Shown piece after piece: positions 15,674-24,135 of a stretch of 60,751 nt of DNA. Positions within the stretch are counted from its first letter, which is position 1, and every line of letters starts with the position of its first letter. The notes below the pieces were generated by a model. The model did no database searches. It saw only the letters and a list, made by a program, of their open reading frames with translations, and was not told the origin of the DNA. The translations under genes were made by a program, and so were the position numbers. The stretch is taken from positions 1 to 60,751 of the forward strand of contig DXCX01000015.1 of the NCBI GenBank assembly GCA_019115785.1, read 5' to 3'. The DNA comes from Candidatus Intestinimonas merdavium. Lineage in GTDB: Bacteria > Bacillota > Clostridia > Oscillospirales > Oscillospiraceae.

Positions 15674-17341
15674 TCATCGCTGGGCCAGAATGGCCGACCA
15701 GGCGTCGTAGTTGGGAAGACCGCTGTAGGTGGGCACATTGCCCAGTCGCCACACCGAGACGCCGGTAATACCCATCATACGGGCCAAGGTGATCTTGTCG
15801 GCCGCGCTCCGGGCATCCTCATACCACAAAAGAATCTTCATCCCATCTTCAGTCGTGTAGGTGGCAGCAGGGTTCCGGGCACTGGTATCATAGGTTACCA
15901 CGGTGTCACGCTGACCAAGTCGCCGCACGATGGTGTCAGGGGAGGGGTGATACATGGTGGTAGCGGCCAGCAATCCGTTTGCATCCACCTCAAAGCCCGC
16001 CGAGGCGAAGGAGATCTGGAGGACAATCTTGCTCTTGTCCTGGACACCGGTCTTGGTGTTGGTAATGGAGGCGAGGGCCCGGTAAATATCGGGGAAGGGG
16101 GTCACCGGGGAGTCGGGGGTCTTGGTGCCCACATAGCCCTCCGGGACACTGGTCCACTGGTAGTCGTGGGCCATGAGGATGACCTTGTCGCACACCTCGC
16201 CAATGGCACGATAATCGTAGCCTTTGTACCAGTCGTCAGGGGGAACACAGACATAGAGACGCTTGTCTGAGGGAAGCGCGGCGCGCAGCTCTGCGAGGAA
16301 GGCGATGAAATCATCCTTTAAAAGTTCAGTACGCAGTCCCTCAAAGTCAATGACGATACCGGCGTAGTCGGTACTGGCTGCGGCGATGGCGGCAACCGCC
16401 TGGCTGCGGGCAACAGCGTCGGGAAGAACTTTTTCCAGCACGCTGGTGGCGGAGCCGTCGGCCAGAGCCACGGTTTGCTTCGTGTCGGCATAAATATTTA
16501 AATTGTAGGGGGTGCCATTGCCCTGGAAATAGGAGGTGGCGATGGAGGAATCCACTGGTTTTACCCAGTCATTGCCGTTTGTTTTGGAGGAGTTAAGGAC
16601 GGGGCCCACCCCCTCGCTCCACTCCATCCGGGCCCAGCCCAAGCAGACGGTGTCCATATCGCCGGTAAGGGCGATCTGGGAGTAGGAGGCAAAGGCGTAA
16701 AAGCCGGCGAGGAAATCCACCTTGGAGTTCATCCGCTCATAGACCCGGACCAGCATGGCGGCGGCCTGTCCCCTGGTGGCAAAGGAATCGGGCTGGAAAA
16801 GGAGCTGACCGTCTACCTCCACGCCGGTGGTGAGACCAAAGGCGGCGGCCAGGGCAATGTGTCCGGCGTAATCGGTGACATCGGGGAAGGAGACGGCGGT
16901 GGGGGCGATGTCGCTGGCCAGGGTCTCATATCCCAGGGCACGGACCAGCATCACCGCCATATCCTCCCGTGTGATGTAGGCCATGGGCTGGAAGAGATCG
17001 CCGGCCTCGGCAACTCCATGGGCCAGGGCGGTTTCGGCGGCGGCGTAGCACCAGTCGTCTGGAGAGACGTCGGAATAGGATGGGATGGGTGGGGTCACGC
17101 TCTCCCAATGAAACATCCTCTGGAGGATGGTGACAAAGCTGGCCCGGTTAAGCCGCTCTTCAGGGCGGAAGGTGCCGTCCTCCAGGCCCTGAATAAGGCC
17201 ATAGTCGGAGGCCCTCTGAATATCGTTGTAGGCCCAGTGCTCGGGAGAAACATCGGGAAACTCCACCGCTAAGGCTGAGGCGGACAGGGAGCAGAGAAAA
17301 ATCACGCACAGCAGAAGGGCTGACAAACGCCGCAGGATCAT
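15674..17341 (-). CDS. Secreted SLH-anchored glycoside hydrolase family 18-like protein
   Basis: 555 residues. Signal peptide (about 1-25, ending ASALA), three SLH repeats (about 28-75, 88-140, 150-200) for attachment to cell-wall polymer, then a GH18-type catalytic domain (about 210-555) with YAGIVIDFEGL, which matches the DxxDxE-type catalytic strand (Glu as proton donor), and VILMAHDYQW and ILLWYEDARSA later in the barrel. Related spore-cortex enzymes of the YaaH/SleL type usually carry LysM rather than SLH domains. Likely acts on N-acetylglucosamine-containing wall polymer at the surface; exact substrate unknown. GGAGG lies 9 bases before the ATG. Confidence 0.88.
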   Translation of the reverse strand: MILRRLSALLLCVIFLCSLSASALAVEFPDVSPEHWAYNDIQRASDYGLIQGLEDGTFRPEERLNRASFVTILQRMFHWESVTPPIPSYSDVSPDDWCYAAAETALAHGVAEAGDLFQPMAYITREDMAVMLVRALGYETLASDIAPTAVSFPDVTDYAGHIALAAAFGLTTGVEVDGQLLFQPDSFATRGQAAAMLVRVYERMNSKVDFLAGFYAFASYSQIALTGDMDTVCLGWARMEWSEGVGPVLNSSKTNGNDWVKPVDSSIATSYFQGNGTPYNLNIYADTKQTVALADGSATSVLEKVLPDAVARSQAVAAIAAASTDYAGIVIDFEGLRTELLKDDFIAFLAELRAALPSDKRLYVCVPPDDWYKGYDYRAIGEVCDKVILMAHDYQWTSVPEGYVGTKTPDSPVTPFPDIYRALASITNTKTGVQDKSKIVLQISFASAGFEVDANGLLAATTMYHPSPDTIVRRLGQRDTVVTYDTSARNPAATYTTEDGMKILLWYEDARSAADKITLARMMGITGVSVWRLGNVPTYSGLPNYDAWSAILAQR

Positions 17342-17555
17342 GGATAAGTACCTCCATTCAACGGGGAGCGAAAGGGGAGAGGAAATGCCCTTCTATTTTA
17401 CCAGGAGAAGACTGGAAAAACAATGGATAGGCCTGGAAAAGGCAGGTGCCCGCTGAGGCAAGGCTGTGAAAATTTCACAAAAGGGAAACTTATATGCTGT
17501 AGTATCCGTCAAAAGGTCAAGGAAAAGATGGGCTTTTTTGTGACATTTTGCGTGA

Positions 17556-17584
17556 TTGAACGGTGAGTTATTTTCATGTAGAAT
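17556..17584 (+). promoter_or_regulatory. Promoter of xpt
   Basis: TTGAAC (17556) and TAGAAT (17579) with a 17-base spacer. The roughly 35-base leader that would result is too short for a purine riboswitch, and none of its conserved sequences is present. Confidence 0.6.
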
Positions 17585-17624
17585 AGAATCGAATCCAAAT
17601 TCATAAAGATGGAGGAGTGGCCGC

Positions 17625-18200
17625 ATGAAACTTTTGGAAGAACGCATCCGAAAAGACGGCAAGATCAAGGGCGGAGACGTACTCAAGGTAGACAGTTTTC
17701 TCAACCACCAGATGGATGTGGCCCTCTTCCAGGAGATTGGCAAGGAATTTTACCGCTTGTTTGGCGACTGCGGAGTCACCAAGATTTTGACCATCGAGGC
17801 ATCGGGGATCGGGATCGCGTGTGTGACTGCGCAGTTTTTTCGTTGCCCGGTGATCTTTGCCAAGAAGAACAAGACCAAGAATATTGCCGGCGATGTGTAC
17901 ACTTCCAAGGTGGAATCCTTTACCCATGGCAAGGTGTATGATATTATCGTCTCCAAGGAATTTCTGCTTCCCACCGACCGGGTGCTCCTCATTGACGATT
18001 TTCTGGCCAATGGCTCGGCCCTCCAGGGGCTCATCAAACTGGTCCGGGATGCCGGCGCCGAACTGGTGGGGGCGGGCATCTGCGTGGAAAAGGCCTTCCA
18101 GCCCAGCGGCAACCTCATCCGCAGTATGGGCGTCCGCGTGGAATCCCTGGCCCGGGTCAAGTCCATGGGAGACGACGGGAGTATTGAATTCTGCGATTGA
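17625..18200 (+). CDS. xpt: Xanthine phosphoribosyltransferase
   Basis: Converts xanthine (and more weakly guanine) plus PRPP to XMP (GMP) in purine salvage. The 191-residue product is full length, with LLIDDFLANGSALQGLI (about 124-140) matching the PRPP-binding loop of this subfamily and the AGICVEKAFQPSG region (about 151-163) typical of Xpt. GGAGGAG lies 7 bases before the ATG. The nucleoside importer follows in the same direction, 236 bases on. Confidence 0.95.
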   Translation: MKLLEERIRKDGKIKGGDVLKVDSFLNHQMDVALFQEIGKEFYRLFGDCGVTKILTIEASGIGIACVTAQFFRCPVIFAKKNKTKNIAGDVYTSKVESFTHGKVYDIIVSKEFLLPTDRVLLIDDFLANGSALQGLIKLVRDAGAELVGAGICVEKAFQPSGNLIRSMGVRVESLARVKSMGDDGSIEFCD

Positions 18201-18436
18201 GAGAGGGGACAGAGAGCGCCGTTTCTGCTCCCGGTCTCAAAGGCCGATTCCTTTTTACATAGGTTCTCAGCATGCTGCCGCAGCCGGAGGAGGGATAAGC
18301 CCCTCTTGTCCGTGATGAGCGGATCGCCTTTCGGCTGTCTTGCCGCGCGGTATGCGAGTATGCTTGGATACCCCGGCTGAAGACAGCCGTTTTGTGTATG
18401 TTTGGGTGTCAAAATTATATGAGGAGGACAATGAAC
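18201..18436 (+). promoter_or_regulatory. Structured leader/terminator between xpt and the nucleoside ABC importer
   Basis: This gap holds a GAGGG/CCCTC hairpin near 18290 and a long stem at 18332-18389 (CGGCTGTCTT pairing with AAGACAGCCG, inner GGTAT/ATACC) followed by TTTTG. It could be the xpt terminator, an attenuator controlling the importer, or both. I looked for purine, PRPP, ppGpp and other familiar riboswitch cores and saw none. Confidence 0.45.
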
Positions 18437-19705
18437 ATGAAGAAGCGCATCCTTGCCATGCTCCTGGCCGGGTCTATGATCTTCGGTCTGGCCGCCTGCT
18501 CCGGCGGCTCCGATGCTGAGGAGTCCACCCCCGCCGGGACCGATACCGCCGAGACTGCCCCCGTCGAAACCGACGGTGTAAAGACGGTCAAGGTGGGTCT
18601 GATCTGCATCGGCGATGAAAATGACCAGGGCTATACCTACAATTTTATCCGTGGGCAGGAGGCTGCTACTGAGGCTTTGGCAGCCAAAGGCATCAACGTG
18701 GAGTGGAGCGTGAAGTGGAACATTGGTGAGGACTCCTCTTGCGAAGAGGCCAACATCGAGTTGGCCGAAGAGGGCTGCCAGCTCATCATCAACAACTCCT
18801 TTGGCTTCGAGGAGTACATGCTGAAGGTGGCTCCTGATTACCCCGATGTCCAGTTCATTGCCTGCACCAATCAGGCCTCCGCTGTGGACGACCTGACCAA
18901 TACCCACAACGCCTTCGCCAATATCTATGAGGGCCGTTATCTGGCCGGTGTGGTGGCCGGTATGAAGATGCAGGAGCTGATCGACAACGGCGAGATCACC
19001 GCCGACCAGGCTGTCATCGGCTATGTGGGCGCCTACTCGTTTGCCGAAGTGATCTCCGGCTTTACCGCTTACTACCTGGGCGCCAAGAGCGTGTGCCCCT
19101 CTGTCACCATGAAGGTCAACTTCGTGGGCTCCTGGTCCGATGCCACCCTTGAGGGCAACGCCGCCCAGGCTCTGTGTGACGAGGGCTGCATCATGATCTC
19201 CCAGCACTCCGATAACACCACCCCCGCTACTGCCGCCCAGGCCGCCGGCGCCTTCCACACCGGCTACAACAATGATATGATCTCCATCGCCCCCGAGGCC
19301 TCCCTGATCGGCACCCGCATTGACTGGTCCATCTATTTTGAGTATGCCATTGAGGCTGTGGCCAACGGTCAGGAGTTTGACCAGGATTGGTGCCACGGCA
19401 TGGACGAAGGCGCTGTGGTCATGACCCCCCTCAACGAGGAGATTGCCGCCCCCGGCACTGCTGAGAAGCTGGCTGAGGTGGAGGAGCAGATCCGCTCTGG
19501 TGCGCTCCAGGTCTTTGACACCTCTACCTTTACCGTGGATGGCGCCGAGATGACCACCTGCATGGCCATCGACACTGACGGAGACTTTGTGGCAGACGCT
19601 GAGGAGGCTGTGTTTGACGGCGCCTTCCATGAGTCTTACTTCCAGTCCGCTCCCTACTTTACTGCTCGCATCGATGGCATTGAATGGCTCAACGAGGCCT
19701 TCTGA
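18437..19705 (+). CDS. BMP-family nucleoside-binding lipoprotein
   Basis: Substrate-binding component of an ABC importer of the BmpA/PnrA (NupN) type, which usually binds purine nucleosides. A lipoprotein signal peptide (MKKRILAMLLAGSMIFGLAA, then the lipobox Cys) is followed by a Ser/Thr/Glu-rich linker and the Bmp domain starting VKVGLICIGDENDQGYTYNF. GAGGAGG lies 9 bases before ATG 18437; the nearer ATG at 18431 has only 3 bases spacing. First gene of a four-gene run with the ATPase and two permeases. Confidence 0.93.
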   Translation: MKKRILAMLLAGSMIFGLAACSGGSDAEESTPAGTDTAETAPVETDGVKTVKVGLICIGDENDQGYTYNFIRGQEAATEALAAKGINVEWSVKWNIGEDSSCEEANIELAEEGCQLIINNSFGFEEYMLKVAPDYPDVQFIACTNQASAVDDLTNTHNAFANIYEGRYLAGVVAGMKMQELIDNGEITADQAVIGYVGAYSFAEVISGFTAYYLGAKSVCPSVTMKVNFVGSWSDATLEGNAAQALCDEGCIMISQHSDNTTPATAAQAAGAFHTGYNNDMISIAPEASLIGTRIDWSIYFEYAIEAVANGQEFDQDWCHGMDEGAVVMTPLNEEIAAPGTAEKLAEVEEQIRSGALQVFDTSTFTVDGAEMTTCMAIDTDGDFVADAEEAVFDGAFHESYFQSAPYFTARIDGIEWLNEAF

Positions 19706-19844
19706 TCAACACGACATCCTACAGGACAAGGGAGGACCGCCCCGGTGGTCCTCCCACTTTTTGTGAGCCCGGGACTTGCCCCCGCCGACAGGCTCCGATA
19801 TAATGAAACCGACAAATGGCCGTCTTGATAAGACGGGAGAAAGG

Positions 19845-21431
19845 ATGACAGCCTTGGAAACTGTCCATGCCATTGAGCTGCGCGGCATCACCAAACGCTT
19901 TGGCGCCAAGGTGGTGGCCAATGATCACATCGACCTGGCCCTTGACCGGGGGGAGATTCTCTCCCTGCTGGGGGAGAACGGCAGCGGGAAGACCACCCTC
20001 ATGAACATGCTGGCTGGGATCTACCTCCCTGATGAGGGGGAGATCCTTATGGATGGAAAGCCAGTGGCCATCCGCTCACCCAAGGATGCCTTTGACCATG
20101 GCATCGGTATGATCCACCAACACTACAAGCTGGTGGATGTCTTCACCGCCGCTGAGAACATTGTCCTGGGCCTCCACGATGGCAAAAAGCTGGACCGAAA
20201 GGAGATTGCCCAAAAGGTCCGGGCAATCAGCGACAAGTACGGCTTCGGTATCGACCCGGACAAGAAGATTTATGACATGTCCGTGTCGGAGAAGCAGACG
20301 GTGGAGATTGTCAAGGTCCTCTACCGGGGTGCGGACATTCTGATTCTGGACGAGCCCACCGCTGTCCTCACCCCTCAGGAGACCAACCGTCTCTTCGATA
20401 TTCTCCGGGCCATGAAGGCCGACGGGAAAGCCATTGTAATCATTACCCATAAGCTTCACGAGGTCATGGCCATTTCGGACAAGGTGGCCGTGCTGCGAAA
20501 GGGAAGGTACATCGGGACTGTCGCCACCGCAGACACCGATCCCCAGAAGCTGACCGAGATGATGGTGGGCCATGCAGTAAGTCTGAACATCGACCGTCCG
20601 GAGGCCAAGTACCACGACCTGCGACTGGAGGTGAAGGGTCTCAACTGCAAGGGCAGCGACGGGGTGGCCGCCCTCACCGATGTCTCCTTCCAGGCCATGG
20701 GAGGGGAGATCCTGGGTATCGCCGGTATCGCGGGGTCGGGGCAGAAGGAGCTTCTGGAGGCCATTGCCGGACTCCAGAAGGCGGAGTCGGGGCACATCTT
20801 CTATTATCCCCCACACCCCAAAAGCGATATTGCCGGCAACCATATTCCGGTGGATAAGGCGGGGGAGGAGCTGGTGGGGAAGACCCCTACACAGATCCAG
20901 AAAATTGGAGTCTCCCTGGCCTTTGTGCCCGAGGACCGGCTGGGCATGGGGCTGGTGGGGGGCATGGGCATGGTGGATAACATGATGCTCAAAACCTATA
21001 AGGATCACCCCGGCCCCTTTGTGGACCGGAAGGCCCCCAAAGCCCTGGCGGAAAGGCTCATCCAGGAGTTGGAGATCGTCACTCCGGGCGTCAACACCCC
21101 GGTGCGCCGCCTCTCCGGCGGCAACGTGCAAAAGGTACTGGTGGGCCGGGAGATCGCCTCCAGTCCCACGGTGCTCATGACAGCCTATCCCGTCCGGGGC
21201 CTGGACATCAACTCCTCCTACACCATCTACCGGCTTTTGAATGAGCAGAAGATGAAGGGGGTGGCCGTACTCATGGTGGGCGAGGACCTGGACGTGCTGC
21301 TGGAGCTGTGCGACCGCATCCTGGTCCTCTGCGGAGGAAGGGTATCTGGCGTGGTGGACGGCCGCACCGCCACCAAGGAGGAAGTGGGCCTTCTGATGAC
21401 CCATGTGGGCGGCGGAAAGGAGGATTCCTGA
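19845..21431 (+). CDS. Nucleoside ABC importer ATPase (two nucleotide-binding domains)
   Basis: 528 residues with tandem ABC domains, as in sugar/nucleoside importers (NupO/RbsA type). Domain 1 has Walker A GENGSGKTT (about 41-49), the signature as MSVSEKQTVEI, and Walker B ILILDEPTAVLTP. Domain 2 has a relaxed Walker A (GIAGSGQKELL), signature LSGGNVQKVLVGREI, and a Walker B reading VLMTAYPVRGLD without the usual DEP, so hydrolysis is probably limited to the first site. The start at 19845 has GGGAGAAAGG upstream; longer readings lack one. It powers uptake with the neighbouring permeases. Confidence 0.93.
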   Translation: MTALETVHAIELRGITKRFGAKVVANDHIDLALDRGEILSLLGENGSGKTTLMNMLAGIYLPDEGEILMDGKPVAIRSPKDAFDHGIGMIHQHYKLVDVFTAAENIVLGLHDGKKLDRKEIAQKVRAISDKYGFGIDPDKKIYDMSVSEKQTVEIVKVLYRGADILILDEPTAVLTPQETNRLFDILRAMKADGKAIVIITHKLHEVMAISDKVAVLRKGRYIGTVATADTDPQKLTEMMVGHAVSLNIDRPEAKYHDLRLEVKGLNCKGSDGVAALTDVSFQAMGGEILGIAGIAGSGQKELLEAIAGLQKAESGHIFYYPPHPKSDIAGNHIPVDKAGEELVGKTPTQIQKIGVSLAFVPEDRLGMGLVGGMGMVDNMMLKTYKDHPGPFVDRKAPKALAERLIQELEIVTPGVNTPVRRLSGGNVQKVLVGREIASSPTVLMTAYPVRGLDINSSYTIYRLLNEQKMKGVAVLMVGEDLDVLLELCDRILVLCGGRVSGVVDGRTATKEEVGLLMTHVGGGKEDS

Positions 21432-21432
21432 G

Positions 21433-22521
21433 ATGCATGAAGCCAATACTCCCCTCATCCGTCTGGCCAAACGGGATGGCATGTCCCAAGGACAGATGTG
21501 GGCCATCCGGGTGGCCGCCTTTGTGGTGGCTGTCCTGATCGGGGCACTCATCTTCCTACTGGTGGGGAACAACCCCATCTCGGCCTATGGCACCATCCTC
21601 ACCGGGTCTTTGGGCAAAAAGACGGCCATCCGCCAGACGGCACGTATTGCCATTCCTTTGCTGGGTACGGCTCTGGCCATCGCGCCCTGCTTTAAAATGA
21701 AGTTCTGGAACATTGGCGCCGAGGGGCAGATCACCGCCGGTGCCGTGGGGGCGGCGTACTTCGCCCTCTTCTGGGCCGATAAGCTGCCCAGTCCGGTTCT
21801 TCTGGTAGTCATGGCCATCGCAGGCGCCCTCTTCGGGGGCGTCTGGGCCCTGATCCCCGCCTTCTTTAAGACCCGCTGGGGCACCAACGAGACCCTCTTT
21901 ACCCTCATGATGAACTATATCGCCATCGGTATTGTCAATTACCTCCAGGGTGGTCCCTGGGAGGGGCGGCCCGGCTCCCAGATCATCCCCCAGTACGACA
22001 GTGCCGCCGTTCTCCCCAAGGTGCTGGGAGTCCACTGCGGCTGGATCATCGTGCTGGTTCTCACCGTGCTTATGTACCTTTACATGAAATACACCAAGCA
22101 GGGCTACGAGATCGCCGTGGTGGGCGAGAGTGAGAATACTGCCCGCTACGCCGGAATGAACGTGGGGAACATTGTCATGCGGACCATGTTCCTCTCCGGC
22201 ACTCTCTCCGGCATTGTGGGCTTTGTGGTTTCCTCCGGCGCCGATAATACCCTGCACTCCGGTGTGGCCGCCGGAGTGGGCTTCACCGCCATTACCGTGG
22301 CCTGGCTGGCCCAGCTCAACCCCTTTGCCATGGTGGGTATCTCCGTCCTCCTGGCTGTATTGGAAAAGGGGGCGGACACCCTCCAGACCCAGATGCAGGT
22401 TCCCGCCTCCATCTCTGACATTATCACCGGTGTAGTCCTCTTCTGTATGCTGGGCTGTGAGTTCTTTATCAATTACCGGGTGATCCTCCGGGGTCACCAC
22501 AAGGAGGTGGCTGGGGCATGA
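21433..22521 (+). CDS. Nucleoside ABC importer permease 1
   Basis: 362 residues with about eight to ten predicted membrane segments; BPD_transp_2 family (NupP/YufP type). The conserved stretch GFTAITVAWLAQLNPFAMVG matches the permease coupling region. AGGAGG lies about 10 bases before the ATG at 21433, and the start lies 1 base after the ATPase stop. Together with the next gene it forms the heterodimeric channel. Confidence 0.92.
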   Translation: MHEANTPLIRLAKRDGMSQGQMWAIRVAAFVVAVLIGALIFLLVGNNPISAYGTILTGSLGKKTAIRQTARIAIPLLGTALAIAPCFKMKFWNIGAEGQITAGAVGAAYFALFWADKLPSPVLLVVMAIAGALFGGVWALIPAFFKTRWGTNETLFTLMMNYIAIGIVNYLQGGPWEGRPGSQIIPQYDSAAVLPKVLGVHCGWIIVLVLTVLMYLYMKYTKQGYEIAVVGESENTARYAGMNVGNIVMRTMFLSGTLSGIVGFVVSSGADNTLHSGVAAGVGFTAITVAWLAQLNPFAMVGISVLLAVLEKGADTLQTQMQVPASISDIITGVVLFCMLGCEFFINYRVILRGHHKEVAGA

Positions 22522-23513
22522 CCATCAATCAGAGCTTTCTGGTGCTCCTCATCAGTGCCGCCGTCCTCAACGGAACCCCTCTCCTCTTTGGAACCTTGGG
22601 CGAGGTGCTGTCTGAAAAGGGCGGCAACCTAAACCTGGGCGTTGAGGGCATGATGTATATGGGCGGAGCCCTGGGTCTGGGAGCGGCCTTCTATTATGAG
22701 CAGGCCGCCGGCACCGGGGCCAACGGGATCGTGGCGGTGGTGCTCGCCCTCCTCTTTGCCTTCTTAGCCGGGGCCTTTGGGGCGCTCATCTATGCGTTCC
22801 TGACCATCTCTCTCCGGGCCAACCAGAACGTCACCGGCCTGGCCCTTGCCATCTTTGGCACCGGCGCCGGACAGTTTATCGGCGAATATATGCGGGTGAG
22901 TGCCGGGGGATACGTGGCCATCAGCAATTCTCTTAAGGACGTCTTCTCCGGGTCACCCTTTCCGGCGGCCCTCCGGCAGCTCCCGGTGGTGGGACCTTTG
23001 ATCTTTGGCTATAACATCTTCGTCTATGTGGGCGTGGTCATCGCCGTGGGCATGACCTGGTTTTTGAGCCACAGCCGGACGGGACTCCACCTGCGCTCTG
23101 TGGGAGAGTCCCCCGCCACCGCCGATGCTGCCGGCATCAACATTACCCGCTATAAGTATCTGGCCACCATCATTGGCGGTGGGATCTCCGCCATCGGCGG
23201 CATGGTCTATATCATGACCATCGCCGGCTGTGTCTGGAACCACGAGGGTCTCTCCGGAGAGGGCTGGCTGGCCGTGGCTTTGGTCATCTTCTGCCTGTGG
23301 CGGCCGGTGGGTGCCATCTGGGGCTCCGTTCTCTTCGGCGCCCTTATGATCCTCTATATGCGCCTCCAGATCCCCTTCCTTCCCAGCCAGCTCTATAAGA
23401 TTCTGCCCTATGTAGTCACCGTTATCGTTCTGGTGGCCGTGAGTATGCGTAAAAAGCGGGAGAACCAACCGCCCGCGTCTCTTGGCAATGCCTACTTCCG
23501 GGAGGACAGATAG
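22518..23513 (+). CDS. Nucleoside ABC importer permease 2
   Basis: 331 residues, about nine membrane segments, NupQ/YufQ type. ATG overlaps the previous stop by 4 bases. Conserved GNLNLGVEGMMYMGGALG near the N-terminus and GEGWLAVALVIF near 245 fit this subfamily. Its last 17 codons and TAG stop are part of a 54-bp sequence repeated 230 bases downstream. Confidence 0.92.
   Translation: MTINQSFLVLLISAAVLNGTPLLFGTLGEVLSEKGGNLNLGVEGMMYMGGALGLGAAFYYEQAAGTGANGIVAVVLALLFAFLAGAFGALIYAFLTISLRANQNVTGLALAIFGTGAGQFIGEYMRVSAGGYVAISNSLKDVFSGSPFPAALRQLPVVGPLIFGYNIFVYVGVVIAVGMTWFLSHSRTGLHLRSVGESPATADAAGINITRYKYLATIIGGGISAIGGMVYIMTIAGCVWNHEGLSGEGWLAVALVIFCLWRPVGAIWGSVLFGALMILYMRLQIPFLPSQLYKILPYVVTVIVLVAVSMRKKRENQPPASLGNAYFREDR
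23460..23513. repeat. 54-bp direct repeat, copy 1 (3' end of permease gene)
   Basis: Identical over 54 bases to 23690-23743. This copy includes the final 17 codons and stop of the permease gene. Flanking bases differ immediately outside the block. Confidence 0.95.
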
Positions 23514-23689
23514 GAAGCGGGAATGGATACGTTCCCCGCTGGTTCTCCCGCGGGAGCGGAAGCGACCCGCCGCGTCAGCGGCGCACAAGGCCCGGGCTCT
23601 TCGCTCGGGCCTTGGCGCAGGGGCAATTCATTTGCCCCGAGCATGTGAAATAAAAATGGGGCCCCCTGGCATGGGGTATGCCAGGGGAA
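23514..23689. repeat. Hairpin-packed insert between 54-bp repeats
   Basis: 176 bases containing six successive inverted repeats: AGCGGG..AA/TTCCCCGCT (23516-23540), CTCCCGCGGGAG (23544-23555), CGCCGC/GCGGCG (near 23570-23583), AAGGCCCG/CGGGCCTT (23587-23613), GGGGCAA/TTTGCCCC (23620-23638) and CCCCTGGCAT/ATGCCAGGGG (23663-23687). No convincing open frame. It could be a small non-autonomous element, the remnant of a larger integrated element, or a structured RNA. Confidence 0.7.
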
Positions 23690-23743
23690 GAGAACCAACC
23701 GCCCGCGTCTCTTGGCAATGCCTACTTCCGGGAGGACAGATAG
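23690..23743. repeat. 54-bp direct repeat, copy 2
   Basis: Second copy of the permease 3' end, immediately before the terminator at 23748. Because the terminator follows this copy, it is probably the original gene end displaced by the insert. Confidence 0.95.
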
Positions 23744-23747
23744 AAAG

Positions 23748-23786
23748 AATCCGCGGCGGATGGTTCACCATCCGCCGCGGATTTTT
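23748..23786. terminator. Strong bidirectional terminator
   Basis: AATCCGCGGCGGATGG pairs perfectly with CCATCCGCCGCGGATT (16 bp, TTCA loop) followed by T's; the minus strand also ends in a T-run. Serves the importer operon and the convergent SCP2 gene. Confidence 0.9.
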
Positions 23787-23793
23787 AAAACAA

Positions 23794-24123
23794 TTATGAT
23801 TCGGAGGGCAGGAGGGACTTGAGCTTCAGAGCCTTGTCGATATTGCCCTCCACCTTTAGCTTACCTAGAAAGACCGCCCCCACCGGGTCGGACTGTCCGG
23901 AGGCAATTTTAAAGAGGGTTTCCGCCGAGCAGGTGAAAGCGGCATCGCGGTCGTTGTAGGAATAGGGCTCCACATGGAGCAGCCCGTCCTTTACCTCCAC
24001 ATAGAAGATGCCCTGGGCCTCCCCAGTGATATTGAACTGGTAGGCCAGATGCTCCCCGATACCGCTGACATCGGCGCCGGAGAGGAGTTCCTTGACCTTG
24101 GCAAACATCGCTTCAAATGTCAT
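23794..24123 (-). CDS. SCP2 sterol-carrier-like domain protein
   Basis: 109 residues forming one SCP2 domain: YQFNITGEAQGIFYVEVKDG near 28-47 and the C-terminal FLGKLKVEGNIDKALKL, the best conserved part. Such domains bind lipids or other hydrophobic ligands; bacterial stand-alone forms have no settled role. GGGGAG lies upstream; it starts 12 bases after the upstream gene, so they are cotranscribed. Confidence 0.88.
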   Translation of the reverse strand: MTFEAMFAKVKELLSGADVSGIGEHLAYQFNITGEAQGIFYVEVKDGLLHVEPYSYNDRDAAFTCSAETLFKIASGQSDPVGAVFLGKLKVEGNIDKALKLKSLLPSES

Positions 24124-24135
24124 CCTATTCTCCCC

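Noticed and set aside
17400..17624. Purine riboswitch before xpt
   Set aside because: No conserved loop or TCTACC core, and the predicted leader is too short.
17750..19630. 626-residue leftward open frame across xpt and the BMP lipoprotein
   Set aside because: Antisense shadow crossing two clearly recognised genes; repetitive Gly/Val/His composition.
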